Assembly: GCF_018199995.1 (NCBI RefSeq)
Contig: NZ_CP073578.1
Coordinates: 1,116,001-1,180,000 of the forward strand
Reading direction: 5' to 3'
Length of the DNA: 64,000 bases
From: Photobacterium sp. GJ3
GTDB taxonomy: Bacteria; Pseudomonadota; Gammaproteobacteria; Enterobacterales; Vibrionaceae
In this document: piece by piece, positions 28,053 to 39,700 of the stretch
How positions within the stretch are numbered: the first letter of the stretch is position 1
Layout: each line of letters starts with the position of its first letter
Translations under genes and position numbers: made by a program
The notes under the pieces: generated by a model
Told to the model about the DNA's origin: nothing
Database searches by the model: none
What the model saw: only the letters and a program-made list of their open reading frames with translations

Positions 28053-28077
28053 CAAAGCCTCCTGTTAGGAGGCTTTG
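28053..28077 (-). terminator. Hairpin downstream of the 51-aa protein gene
   Basis: An 11-bp perfect stem CAAAGCCTCCT / AGGAGGCTTTG with loop GTT. The T-rich tail on the minus strand is weak (TCATTTC), so termination may be partial. Confidence 0.6.
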
Positions 28078-28102
28078 GATTTAGCACTTAATACAAGGGA
28101 AA

Positions 28103-28258
28103 TTAGTTCGTGTTCAGCAGCGAAAGTGGGTCGATAGCTTCAGCGGATTGTGTCGCAGAAGGATCCAGTCCAAGCTCTGCACAGGCTTCTTCAGCTGTCA
28201 TGCCAAGATGACAGCGCAGGATATCAATCGCAACTTGGTAGTTCTCGTGGTCAGCCAT
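28103..28258 (-). CDS. Small conserved-looking protein (51 aa), function unknown
   Basis: Starts at ATG 28258 behind a near-perfect AAGGAGG five bases upstream, which overrules the longer frame to 28381. The product begins MADHENYQVAIDILRCHLGM and is acidic and helical, with the segment MTAEEACAELGLD suggesting a short helix-turn-helix-like or CUE-like bundle. No membrane segment or signal. I do not recognise the family. It is divergent from htpX. Confidence 0.72.
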   Translation of the reverse strand: MADHENYQVAIDILRCHLGMTAEEACAELGLDPSATQSAEAIDPLSLLNTN

Positions 28259-28538
28259 CTTGCCTCCTTTCTTTACTGAGTGAATTCCAATACCCAATGA
28301 CAATAGTGAATGGCACGGTGAGAAACAATACGACCAAAGTCTAAGGAGTCGATTCAATGGAAAGAACTGGATGAAGCTCACAGGTCTGGTCAGGACTGGC
28401 TGGACTTACGAAAAGTAACAATTTCCCGCTTCCGCTTGTTTTATGATTAAACGACCATACTATAAATACTTGCTGAGACTGCATGTTTTAAGGCGTCGAA
28501 GCGTTGGATGGATTGACCTTTGTTGGAGAAAGAAAGGT

Positions 28539-29420
28539 ATGAAACGAATTGCCTTGTTCCTGGCAACCAACCTGGCTGTCATGCTGGTATTCAGTATTGT
28601 GCTCAATATTGTATATGCCGTGACAGATTTACAGCCAGGGAGTCTGAGTGGCCTGCTGGTGATGGCGGCATTGTTTGGTTTTGGTGGCTCTCTGATTTCG
28701 CTCTTCATGTCGAAATCAATGGCTTTGCGTTCTGTAGGCGGCAGGGTGATCGAGCATCCCCGGAATGAATCCGAATACTGGCTGATGGAAACGGTTACGC
28801 GTCAGGCACAACAGGCCGGTATCGGCATGCCGACTGTTGCGATTTATGACTCGCCAGACATCAACGCATTTGCGACGGGTGCAAAGCGGGACGACTCGTT
28901 AGTCGCAGTCTCTACCGGGTTACTGCACAGCATGACACCGGAAGAAGCAGAAGCTGTGTTGGCTCATGAAGTCAGCCATATTGCGAATGGCGACATGGTC
29001 ACCATGACGCTGCTGCAAGGGGTCGTGAATACCTTTGTGATCTTCATTTCCCGGATTATTGCGGGTGCCGTCAGTGGCGTGAGCAGCAATAATGAAGAAG
29101 GGGAAAGCGGTGGCAGCTTTATGACTTACTTCATTGTTTCGACCGTGATGGAACTGCTGTTCGGCTTCCTCGCGAGCATTATTACCATGTGGTACAGCCG
29201 TCATCGTGAGTTTAAAGCAGATGCCGGTTCAGCACATTTAGTCGGAAAAGAAAAAATGATTGCTGCCCTGGAGCGTTTAAAAGTCAGTCAGGAATCGCAC
29301 CTGGAAGGGTCGATGATGGCTTTTGGCATCAATGGCAAGAAAAGCCTGTCTGAACTCTTTATGACACACCCGCCACTGGACAAACGCATTGATGCGCTGC
29401 GTCGTGGTGAACACCTGTAA
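28539..29420 (+). CDS. htpX: Protease HtpX
   Basis: Zinc metalloprotease of the inner membrane that degrades misfolded membrane proteins alongside FtsH. The ATG at 28539 gives [20 protein letters not shown] and 293 aa, the length of the E. coli protein; the frame open upstream lacks family support. Two N-terminal membrane segments precede the zinc motif HEVSH (H143, E144, H147), and two further hydrophobic stretches follow ([32 protein letters not shown]). In enterobacteria it belongs to the Cpx and heat-shock responses; I cannot point to a matching promoter here. Confidence 0.96.
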   Translation: MKRIALFLATNLAVMLVFSIVLNIVYAVTDLQPGSLSGLLVMAALFGFGGSLISLFMSKSMALRSVGGRVIEHPRNESEYWLMETVTRQAQQAGIGMPTVAIYDSPDINAFATGAKRDDSLVAVSTGLLHSMTPEEAEAVLAHEVSHIANGDMVTMTLLQGVVNTFVIFISRIIAGAVSGVSSNNEEGESGGSFMTYFIVSTVMELLFGFLASIITMWYSRHREFKADAGSAHLVGKEKMIAALERLKVSQESHLEGSMMAFGINGKKSLSELFMTHPPLDKRIDALRRGEHL

Positions 29421-29443
29421 TCATTAAGAAATACGAAAGACTG

Positions 29444-29470
29444 AATGCCCCGGTTTGCCGGGGCATTTTT
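29444..29470 (+). terminator. htpX terminator
   Basis: AATGCCCCGG / CCGGGGCATT with a TTTG loop and a T run, 23 bases after the htpX stop. Confidence 0.92.
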
Positions 29471-29511
29471 ATTGATGTGTCTTTCTTTCCTGGGCTGGCC
29501 GCTTTGATGGA

Positions 29512-30642
29512 TTATTGGGGCCGGATCCGGTATATCATGCCGCTGTCTGTCCCCAGGTACAGCCAGCCTTCCCGGCTCTGAGCCAGTGAGCGAATGCGTT
29601 CGTTCATGGACTCCAGCAGCCGTTCTTCCTGAACCGGATTGCCTTGCGCATCCAGTCCAATGCGATTCAGGTGCTGTAAAACCAGAGCGCCCGAAAATAA
29701 ATTTCCTCGCCATGCGGGGAAAGCATCGCCGTTATAAATCAGCAGGCTGCCGGGTGCTATCGATGGGACATACACTTTTTTGGGCGTTTCAATACCGGTT
29801 TTTTCTTTGGCTTCGCCAACATCCAGTGGCCCCCAGTATTCTTTGCCGTGGGATGTCACTGGCCAGCCGTAGTTTTTTCCCGGTTGGATCAGATTGATCT
29901 CATCGCCACCCCGGGGGCCGTGTTCAATTTCCCAGAGGCGGTTCGTTGTTCGGTCAAACGCCAGCCCCTGTGGGTTTCTGTGGCCATAACTCCAGATTTC
30001 GTGGGAAGCATCCGAGCGTTCCCGAAACGGGTTGTCTTTCGGAATTGAACCATCCAGATTCAAGCGCATGATGGCAGCGGCATGATTGCTGAGATCCTGT
30101 CCGTTTGGTCGATGACCGCGATCGCCAACAGAGAAAAACACATGTCCCCGACCATCAAATGCGATCCGACTGCCGTAATGGCGACTGGTATCACTTTGGG
30201 AGCGGGTCACCAGTAAATCCTGCCAGTTTTGCAGTGTCTGTCCCGATAACTGGGCGCGTGCGAGTGTGGTCACACTGCTGTCACCAACGGGTTTACTGTA
30301 AGTGAAATAAAGCCAGCCCGCAGCCTGAGGATCCGGTGACAATTGCACATCAAGCAGTCCGCCCTGGCCCCGGGCATAGACTTCAGGCAAGCCCGAAACG
30401 TTTTGCTTTTGTCCGTTACGGGTATTGAAAAGCACGGCTTCACCCTGCCGCAATGTAATGAGCAATTTGTCGTCATCGATAAAAGTCATTCCCCAGGGCA
30501 CCGGGAATCCCTCTGCGACTTTTTCGACCTGAAAAGCCATACCTTCACTGCGTCCGGTGGTGATGGGCTGTGCCAGTGCTGAGGCTGTAACTACGGCACA
30601 GAATAGCAAAGCGGAAAACGTAAAAAGTCGGGTCTGAATCAT
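29512..30642 (-). CDS. PQQ-dependent sugar dehydrogenase (soluble aldose dehydrogenase, YliI-like)
   Basis: A 376-aa periplasmic protein with signal peptide MIQTRLFTFSALLFCAVVTA and a probable cleavage after ALA. The remainder is a six-bladed beta-propeller of the glucose/sorbosone dehydrogenase family: VEKVAEGFPVPWGMTFI, the GQGGLLDVQLSPD segment, SRIAFDGRGHVFFSVGDRG, and WEIEHGPRGGDEIN near the PQQ and calcium site. E. coli YliI (Asd) is the best-known relative, oxidising aldoses with PQQ. No PQQ synthesis genes are in the window. It is convergent with htpX. Confidence 0.88.
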   Translation of the reverse strand: MIQTRLFTFSALLFCAVVTASALAQPITTGRSEGMAFQVEKVAEGFPVPWGMTFIDDDKLLITLRQGEAVLFNTRNGQKQNVSGLPEVYARGQGGLLDVQLSPDPQAAGWLYFTYSKPVGDSSVTTLARAQLSGQTLQNWQDLLVTRSQSDTSRHYGSRIAFDGRGHVFFSVGDRGHRPNGQDLSNHAAAIMRLNLDGSIPKDNPFRERSDASHEIWSYGHRNPQGLAFDRTTNRLWEIEHGPRGGDEINLIQPGKNYGWPVTSHGKEYWGPLDVGEAKEKTGIETPKKVYVPSIAPGSLLIYNGDAFPAWRGNLFSGALVLQHLNRIGLDAQGNPVQEERLLESMNERIRSLAQSREGWLYLGTDSGMIYRIRPQ

Positions 30643-30742
30643 CTTTTTCCTTCCATAGATATCATGATGTTAAGGGGGTGCGCTGACAGACATGCTCTGT
30701 CATGAACTGCTGTGATCAACTCAGCGGATGGTCGTTTTAAGC

Positions 30743-32205
30743 CTAGCTGAACCCTGTTGATTCCGATGACATTGGTTGTAAATGTGAGGCAATCATCGCT
30801 GCCAGTGCAGTGATACCCTGTTGCCAGTCCGGTGTGTCTTCAAAGGCGGCATAACTCAACCGGAGACAGTGGCGATATTGCTTTTGTGTGCAGAACATAC
30901 TGCCCGGCAGCAGGCTGATCCCAGCGGCGTGGGCTTGTTGATATAACTGATCACTGTCGCTGTGTTCCGGCAGGGACAGCCAGCATAAAAATCCCCCGTC
31001 TGGCTGATAAAGGTGGTAGCGGCCAAGCAGCCAGGGATAGCTATCCAGCGCAGTCGTCAGCGCATGGCAGAACTGCCGCTGATTTCGCTGATAATAACGT
31101 TGCACTTTTCGTAAATGAGCACGGTATTTGCCGGTTTTCAGAAACTCAGCAACAGCGGACTGCATCAGGTTCAGGCTGCCCATGTTATCGGCAAGCAGCC
31201 GTTTTTCAATCTGAGACTGATACCGTCCCGCAAGCAACCAGCCAATCCGAAGCCGGGAATCGAGTGTTTTCGACAATGAATTACAGTAGATAACACGCTG
31301 GCTGTCATCCAGACTGTATAAGCTGGCCGGGCGATCGCCGTAACCCAGATCCCCGAAGACGTCGTCCTCAATGATCGGAATGTCTTGGGTTAACGTGAGC
31401 AATTGCTGGCGAGCTTCGGCTGGCATGACTGAGCCGGTCGGATTGTTATAGCTTGGATTGATCAAAATTGCGGCCACCGGCCATTGTTTCAGGGCCAGAG
31501 CCAGCTGGTTTAAATCCATGCCAGTCAGCGGGCTGGCGGGAATTTCCACGGCTTTGAGGCCGAGAGATTCCAGCAGTAAGAGATTGCCGAAATAACAGGG
31601 TGAATCGATGACCACAGTATCACCGGGGCGGGTGAGTGCCTGAAGGGCCATGCTGATCCCTTGCTGGGCGCCATGGGTGATCAGGATCTCATGCGGGAAT
31701 GCGGAAATCCCTAGCCACTGATTCACCGAAACCAGCTGTTTTCTCAACTGCTCATCACCCGGGGGAGCAGATAATGGCTGGGCTGTTGCGTTTGATATCG
31801 GCTCTGACGGCCGATTTCCGCATATAAAGACGTAATCGCCGGAAAGTGAGTATTGGGGTGGGCGCTTCCCATGGGCAAGAGATTACTGTTCAGGGTGTGC
31901 TGTAACACTTTCCGGCTGATGGATAACAAATCGACAAAATCGGGTTCGGGCAGTGTGCCCGATGAAGCCTGTGTCCGTTCGGCAACCCGGTACCCTGAAC
32001 GCGGATGGGCTTCGATTTTCTGAGCCGCCTCCAATTCCTGATAAGCGCGAATCACCGTATTTTTACTGACGGCCAGTTGCTCACTCAACTGACGGATGGA
32101 GGGAAGCCGATCGCCGGCTTGATAGACACCTTGCGAGACGCGGACTTCCACTTCCTGTATCACCTGACGGTATTTGCTTTTGGAGCGGGGCGTCGATTGT
32201 TCCAT
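30743..32205 (-). pseudogene. MocR/PdxR-type regulator (GntR HTH plus aminotransferase domain), frameshifted
   Basis: Two abutting frames make one gene. The first (32205 to about 31765) gives a GntR winged helix: GDRLPSIRQLSEQLAVSKNTVIRAYQEL. The second (to 30743) gives the fold-type I aminotransferase domain with the PLP lysine motif NSLSKTLDSRLRIGW. Adding one C to the C5 run (G run at 31761-31765 on the plus strand) restores LPPGDEQLRKQL and a 487-aa protein, usual MocR length. Such regulators sense PLP or its amino-acid adducts. It is divergent from an EamA exporter, its likely target. Either a true loss-of-function deletion or a sequencing error. Confidence 0.85.
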
Positions 32206-32212
32206 GCTTTAT

Positions 32213-32263
32213 CTGTACCCTAATAAATGAACAAAACTGTCACTTTTGTTAGTAACTGTACCC
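32213..32263. promoter_or_regulatory. Candidate MocR operator: direct repeat plus inverted repeat
   Basis: The 103-base gap between the MocR gene and the EamA gene holds CTGTACCC at 32213-32220 and again at 32256-32263, 43 bases (about four helical turns) apart. Between them lies the palindrome AACAAAA-N7-TTTTGTT at 32230-32250. MocR-family regulators are known to bind direct repeats in divergent promoters, so this is a reasonable operator, by inference. Confidence 0.5.
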
Positions 32264-32308
32264 GCTATAGAGTAGAGAAACATTGGAGATTTCACCAGAG
32301 GCTTTGTG

Positions 32309-33217
32309 ATGGCGCGTTTCATTCCGTTTATTTTTGTTCTGCTTTGGAGCACTGGCTTTATTGGTGCTCGCTTTGGATTACCTTATGCCGAGCCAGCGAC
32401 TTTTCTTCTGATTCGTATGCTTGCGAACATTGCGATTTTTGCGGTACTGACTCTGGTCCTGAAATCTCAGTTGCCTAAAGGGGCAGCGTTTTATCATTGT
32501 CTGGTCACGGGCATGCTGATTCACGGTTTTTATCTTGGCGGTACTTATTATGCGATTTATCTCGGGATGCCAGCCGGACTCTGCGCCTTGCTTGTTGGGC
32601 TTCAACCCATCGTCACGGCCGTGCTGTTACTGGGACAGGAACGTCTTGCATGGTCACAATGGCTGGGTCTTTTACTCGGGATGCTCGGTATTGCTCTGGT
32701 GCTGCAGGGGAATATGAGCTGGCAGGATGAAACCCACCAAGCCGCTGCATTTGGTTTTGCTGGACTGGCCTTACTGGGAATCACCTTGGGCACACTGTAT
32801 CAGAAACGTTTTTGCAGTCAGGTCGATTTGGTTGGCGGGTCTGTTGTGCAATACATGATGGCCGCCGCCGTTTTCATGCCGGTGATGCTGACGGCTGAAA
32901 CCATGACGGTCACCTGGAACCTGACGTTTACGCTAACGCTCGCCTGGCTGGTGCTCGGGGTGTCGGTAACGGCAATCTGGTTGCTGCTTTATATGGTCAG
33001 GCACGGAGAAGCGTCTAAAGTCGCTTCCACCTTTTATCTGGTTCCTCCGGTCACTGCACTGGAAGCCTGGCTGGCATTTAATGAAACCTTTGATGCTTTC
33101 AGCGCCATCGGTTTTGCGATCGCCGCGGTGGCCGTTTTTCTGGTCATGCGAAAACCCGGTCAGTCAGTTTTCAGGAAAAAAGCGCAAGTCGATTCGCAAG
33201 CCAGCAGCACAATCTGA
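32309..33217 (+). CDS. EamA-family (DMT superfamily) transporter
   Basis: A 302-aa inner-membrane exporter with ten hydrophobic segments, starting FIPFIFVLLWSTGFIGARFG, and two EamA halves (the second from about residue 150, GFAGLALLGITLGTLYQKRF). Family members export amino acids or other metabolites; the substrate is unknown. ATG 32309 has AGAGG seven bases upstream; a GTG one codon earlier is also open. Divergent from the MocR-like regulator, a common pairing that suggests control by it. Confidence 0.9.
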   Translation: MARFIPFIFVLLWSTGFIGARFGLPYAEPATFLLIRMLANIAIFAVLTLVLKSQLPKGAAFYHCLVTGMLIHGFYLGGTYYAIYLGMPAGLCALLVGLQPIVTAVLLLGQERLAWSQWLGLLLGMLGIALVLQGNMSWQDETHQAAAFGFAGLALLGITLGTLYQKRFCSQVDLVGGSVVQYMMAAAVFMPVMLTAETMTVTWNLTFTLTLAWLVLGVSVTAIWLLLYMVRHGEASKVASTFYLVPPVTALEAWLAFNETFDAFSAIGFAIAAVAVFLVMRKPGQSVFRKKAQVDSQASSTI

Positions 33218-33330
33218 TGAAACGTCCGGTAATATGTCTCATGAAAGAACGGATTGGCGATCATCTGCGCAGTCAGTTCAATGGGGTATTTACAACGCCG
33301 AATCGGCTGGGTATCATGCGCACCACTTAC

Positions 33331-33421
33331 GGAGAGATGGCTGAGTGGTTGAAAGCACCGGTCTTGAAAACCGGCATACGTTAATAGCGTATCTAGGGTT
33401 CAAATCCCTATCTCTCCGCCA
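33331..33421 (+). tRNA. tRNA-Ser (anticodon UGA)
   Basis: Acceptor stem GGAGAGA / TCTCTCC, discriminator G and encoded CCA at 33419-33421. The anticodon stem is CCGGT / ACCGG with loop CTTGAAA, anticodon TGA at 33365-33367. A long variable arm (about 33375-33394) and GGTTCAAATCC T-loop confirm a class II serine tRNA. It reads UCA codons and other UCN by wobble. Confidence 0.97.
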
Positions 33422-33427
33422 CATTTG

Positions 33428-33456
33428 AAAGCCTCGTCGTCAGACGGGGCTTTTTT
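33428..33456 (+). terminator. tRNA-Ser terminator
   Basis: AAAGCCTCGTC / GACGGGGCTTT with one G-T pair and loop GTCA, then six T, seven bases after the tRNA. Confidence 0.9.
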
Positions 33457-33706
33457 CGTTTTTGGCCAGGAAACGATTATCGGGATTTGAAAATCCCTCT
33501 ATGCCTTGTTCTGAACGCATTCAACCCTTGCACCTTCACTCAATGTTCCCATATCCATCCCCATTGAAATGCAACTAACAAACCTATCATTTCACAGATA
33601 AGGTGACAAAAGACGTAAAAATCACTTTTTCTCGAAAAAAAATTAACTTTTCCCGGAAGAAACGTCCATTAGAGGGCGTCGATTATGAAATCAAAAGGGA
33701 TTAGCT

Positions 33707-36700
33707 ATGGCTGTTGTCATTGGTGGTGCGGGTTTAGGTCATTATGATGTTCTTGGACAAGCGGGAATTAAGCTGTCCAGCACCAAAGGGTTGAGTATCA
33801 ATGCATCCACGGGGAATCTGGTTGTTCAGAGTAACGATCAGACCCTGGTGAGCCGGGGGTTAGATTTATCACTCGCTCGTACTTACAACAGCCAGGGCGC
33901 GAAAAACGATTTTGATGCCGATAACTGGCGTTTTTCGTTTGAGCGCCAGATCCGGGCGGTAGGCTCAGACCTGCACCGGATTACCGGTGACGGCCATGTC
34001 GCGATTTTTAAAAAACAGGAAGACGGCTCGTATCTGTCTGCGGCGGGTGGCGGTGCCCATGACACCATTGTCAAAGTCGGCAGCAACTGGGTGTACACGG
34101 AAGGCACCAGCGGGATTCGGGAAACCTATCAAAGTGCCGACGGCAAACTGATTCATTCCGAAGATAAACACGGCAACCGGGTGAGCTACCGTTACAGCGG
34201 TAACCGCCTGAGTGCGGTTTCAAATGCCAGCGGTGAAGAACTGCGTTTTGTCTATAACAGTAAAGGCCAGTTAACTCGCCTGGACAGTTATACCCAGGTA
34301 GATGGCAAGCTGACGCACTCCCACAGTAAAGTTCACTACAGCTACGATTCAAAAGGTCGCTTAAGCCAGGTCAAAGTTGACCTGTCTCCGGAAGATAAGT
34401 CGATCAGCGACGGTAAAGTTTTCACCACGACCTACACCTATCAGGATGCGAACAGCTACCTGCTGAAGTCCATCCAAAAAAGCGATGGCAGTAAAGTTTC
34501 ATTCAGTTATCAGACGGTCGGCGGAAAAAACCGTCTGAGTAAAATTGATGACAACGGTATTGTGACCTTACTGAATTATCAGACGAACCGGGCCAATGGG
34601 CATCAGTTGCAAATCACGGATAACAACGGTGAAATCTGGTTCTATCAGCATGATGACAAAGGGCGTTTGGTGTCTGTCCTGTCGCCGGCGGTTGATTACA
34701 ACGGGAATGTGGCGAATCTGCCGCGTGAAAACGGGCAGGTTCAGGGTCAGGTCACGTATCAGTATGACGATCAGGACAACCTGATTCTGGTCCGGGACAG
34801 TGCCGGAAAGACGATTCAGAACAAGTACGATGCGCAGGGCAATTTAACTGAAGCAACCCGCAACGGCGTGCTGTATCTGAAAAATGAGTACAAAAATAAT
34901 CTGCTGGTTGCCAGCCATCAGTATGCTGGTGGCAAAGTAGCGTCGAGCGCTTACTTTGTGTATGACCAGCAAAATTTACGCTTTGAAATCTCTTCTGCCG
35001 GTGCGGTGACGGAATACCAATACAACGGCTTCGGTCAGCGGATCTCAATGCGACGCTATCTGGGTGCCGCCTTGCAGGCGACCAAACTGCCGGCATTGTC
35101 GGCCCTGACCTCTTGGGCGAGTCAGCAGAATCAACAATCGACCGAGCTGACGGAATACACCTATCAGCGGGGTGAACTGCACACGCAAACCACCTATCAC
35201 CGGCTGGATACAGCGGGCCGCGGCGATACGATCCATGATCTGAAAATCACGTCATCCGGGTATGACTTTGCCGGATTCAGAAAAACGAACCGTGGCGTCA
35301 CCATTGATGGCAAACATGCGGGCGGCAACGGACGGGGTCTGACGATCACGGTTGTTGATGCCAGCAATAAGCTGATCTCGACCAAAACCTTCGATACCTA
35401 TGGTAAGGATGATGCCTCGGCACAGCTTGTGGCATATCTGAAAACGCTGAAAGCGACCACGACCGGCCACAAGATCATTGTCACTTCGTCTGACGAATGG
35501 ACGCACCGTCTGAATCAGGACGCCAAAAAGGCGCTGAGTGGTCTGGGAATCGATCCGCAGACCCTGAAAAATGCGGAAACTCGCAGTGCTTTTATGGCGA
35601 TTGCGGAAGCGAAAGACGGCAAGTGGGTGACGACCCATCAGGATTATCGCCCGCGTTACCCGGAATCTACCGTGAATTACACCCTGACCAATGCCGAGCA
35701 TGTGCGAACGACCTATGATGCTTTTGGCAATTTGATTGGCACCCAAACGCTGACCGGTGATATTAAATCGGGCCGGCTGGATGTGAAGTCCACCACCACT
35801 CAGGTTTTTGACGGATTAAATCGCATCACCAGTACCACGGATGCTGCCGGTAACACCGTGGTCACTCAGTATCTGGATGCGAACCGACAGGTGTTGGTGA
35901 CGACTGAGAATGGCGTCACAACACGACGAACTTTCAGTCAGCGGGGTGAGCTGATTTCTGAGACGGTGAGCGCCGCCGGAGAGTCGAGCCGTGAGCGTCA
36001 GTACATCTACAACAAGAGCGGCCAGCTGGTTGCGACGCAGGAAGCAAATGGCAGCCTCAGCGCCGTGTTCTACGATGATGCAGGCCGTCAGTGGATTACT
36101 GTGTCTGCTTCAGGGCAAATCACGGAATATCAGAGAGACAGTGAAGGCCGGATTATTCGTGAAATTCAGTACAACAGCAGTGTGAATACACAAAACTGGC
36201 TGTCGGGGGGGCAGTTGAGTGTGCGTGGTCAGGACGTGCTGGGTCTGATTGATGCTACGCAGGCGCACCGGGTGATCCGCAGTGAGTTTGATGCACTGGG
36301 CCGACTTTCCCGCACGATTGATGCTGAACAGCAGGTCACGGAATACATTTACGATGATCTGGACCGGCAAATTCAGGTACGCCATTACACCGAAGGCTAT
36401 GCAAGCGCAGCCCGGGTGCTGAGCAGTCAGTATGATAATGCCGGACGTCTGACTGAGCAAAAAGATGCCGACGGCTTTGTGAAACGCTTCAGTTACGATG
36501 CCTCCGGCAAGCTGACGGAGACTCGGCTGTACAAGCCCCGCGGTGAGATGGTTTATCAAAACGGCCATGAAGTCGATTTAAGCAAATGGGAGGTGTACGA
36601 CAAGTCTCCGGCAGGCGCGACCATGACCCCGAGATACGACGCGGCTTACGGCGGTGAAGTGATCGACCTCAGCGGTTCGGGGATGTCTAACGGCTACCGC

Positions 36701-39700
36701 TTTGCAAACAACAATGCGAACGAAAGCTGGAAAAACAGAGACATGCGCATGTTGAGCTGGGATATGAATTTCTCCCAGGACATGACGGTCTACATCAGCC
36801 TGCAAACGGAAAAAGGCCATCGTTATATCCAGTACCACATGGGTACTGGCGGCAGCAGTATTAAGAACGGCTATGCGCACCATTACATCGGCAAAATGAA
36901 CAATGGGCAGTGGAATACCGTCACCCGTGATCTGGAAGCCGATCTGGCTGCGGTTGAACCGGACAATCAAATTCTGCATGTGAATGCGCTTTTAATCCGG
37001 GGTACCGGCAGTCTTGGTAAAGTTGCGCTTTCAGAGAAAGTGGCGGCAGGAAAAAGTGGAGCAGACCATTACGACAGTTCACATGTTTTCTATGACAGCC
37101 GCGGCCGTCAGCAGTACGCTCTGGATGAGCAGGGGTTCCTGACCGAAACGCGCTATCTGGACGGTGGCAAAGAGAAAGTGACTTACCGCTACACGAATGC
37201 GGTTGCCAACCGGCAGGGCGGAATTGAAAGTATTCTGCAACAGGCTGGCCGTGCGCAGCAAATCTCCCGGGATAAATTCGACGCAGCCGGCCGACTCATG
37301 TCAAGCGTCAATCAGCACGGCATTGAGACGCGCTATCAGTACGATGACGTGACGGGCCTGCTTCGTCAGCAAATCAGCGCCGCGAATACCAAAGAAAGCC
37401 GCTCAGTGTATATGGACTACAACAAGTTCGGTGAGCTGACCGGGCGTGTGGCTGTGGCGGGCAGTCAGGACTGGAAAACTGCGAACGTTACATCGCTGAT
37501 TACGGCGCGCGGCAGCCAGTCGGTTTATAACACTATGGGCTGGAAAGTCAGCGACTATCACCCTTCGACCGGTAAAACGAGTTACGAATACGACAAGTCC
37601 GGGCGTCTGATTCAGCAAACGGACGCGCTGGGCAACACCAAGAGCACGGTGTATACCGCTTTCGGGCAGGTGAAACAGCAGCTGGTGGCCGGGGTTGTGA
37701 AATCTGAATATGCCTATGATAAAGCGGGCCGGGTGCTGCGTATTGTGGATGGTGAAAAAGCTGTCACCAGCTACGTGTATAACAAACAGGGTCATCTGGG
37801 CTATCTGGTGAAGCAGCACGTCAGTGATGCCTATCAGTCGTTCCTGTCCGGTACCGGTAACTATATCGCTCGTGACATCACGCACTACCGGTACGATGCG
37901 CGCGGGAATGTGATCGAACAGCGGGTCGCGAAAGATTATCGTGCCGGCAGCCGGATTTCCGGCGGGGATACGTTGTCAGATGTCCGCAAGCCGAGTGTAC
38001 GTTATCAGGCGCAGTGGTCCCGGAAATATGATCACATGGGTCGTGTGGTCAGCGAGCGGGATGGTGCCGGTCGCGAGAAAATCGTGGATTACCTTCACGG
38101 CGGACGCGTAAAGACCGTGAAACTTTCCGGTGCATTGCAAGAGCGGATTGAGCTGGATGCACTGGGTCGGACGCTGTCACTGGCCAATGGTAAGGGCGAG
38201 ACGACGCGTTATGAGTATGACGATACCCAAAATCAGGTGACTGTGGTTTCGCCGGGTGGCATTCGGACCGTGACTGAAAAGAACGCGCATGGCGAAACGA
38301 CCTCGATCACCGATGCACTGGGTCATCGTCGTCTCTTCCATTACGACCATCAGGGTCAGTTGATCCGTTCAGAATTTATTGCCGCCGGCAGTACCACGCC
38401 TGAAATCCTTTCCCGCAAAGAATACGATGCCAACACGGGTCTGCTGAAATTCGAGACCAATGCCGAAGGTACACGCACTGAGTTCCGCTATAACGCGATA
38501 GGCCAGCAGTGGAAAGTGATCCGCGATGCGGATGGCGAGAAGCTGTCGACAGAATACGGTTACGACAAACAGGGCCTGCGGGTCTGGGAAAATACCGAAG
38601 ACCAGCGGACTTATATCCGCTACGACAGCAACGGCAGAAAAGTCCGGGTCGAGCAGGGTGGGGTTGCAACGCTCTACATCTATGATGCGAATGGTCAGGT
38701 GCTGAAAACCGTAGAAGGGGCTGTGTCTGCCAGTGACCGGGTGCTTGAAGAGCGGGTCACTGAGTTCAGCTATGATGCAAACGGCAATCTGACCGGAAAA
38801 CGCATCAAATCGGGCGCGGACTGGTCAGGCTCTGCGAGCAGTCAGACGACGTTGTACCGCTATGACGGCTCTGGCAAGGTGCTGGAAAAGGCCACGGCGA
38901 TCGGTGCCACGACGCGGTATGTTTATGATGCACTGGGCCGGGTGAAATATGAAATCAACGCGCTGAACTATGTCACTCAGTTTGACTATGACGCGGCAAA
39001 CCGGGTGGTCAAAACCACGCGCTTCAGCAAAGCGGTGGCACCTCAGGCGGTCTGGACGGAAGCGAGTCTGAAAGCAGCGATTACTGCCGATCCAGCGAAA
39101 GACAGAAGGACCGAAACCCGCTACGACAATGAAGGCCGGGTCGCCTTCGAGATCGATGAAAAAGGGTATGCGACGGGTTACGTCTACAATGCCAATGGCC
39201 AGGTCTCGACCACGACTCAGTACCAGAAGACGGTGCATGAGGCGAACTGGAACGTGAGTTCATCAAATAACCGTGTCAGCCAGTCGGTTTATGATGCACA
39301 TGGTCGTCTTCAGTATGCGATTGATGCGCAGGGACGCATCAGTGAGCGCGGCTACGATAAAGAAGGCCGTATCACGCATACCATCCGTTACAACACCGAT
39401 TTCCGGCTGGCAAACCGCTCGGCCACATCCATCAATGCGCTGAAAGCGCACTTGTCTCAGGAAGTGGAGGCGGGCAGGGTCAGCGCTGAACTCAGCGTCT
39501 ATGACCCGCTCGGACGGCTCCGTTTCGCGATGGATGGTGATGGTTTTCTGGTGGAATATCAGTACAACCGTCAGTCTCAGAAGACCCGGAAGAAAGAGTA
39601 TGTCGATAACACGGCGGTGCGCACAGCGCTGAATCACATCCGGGAAGGTAGTGCCACGGCTTCTGAATATGCTGTATTCCTGCAACTGACAGAAAGCCTG

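Noticed and set aside
36205..36212. G7 run in the giant gene as another frameshift
   Set aside because: The frame reads through it as LSGGQL and YD repeats continue on both sides, so the run is intact.
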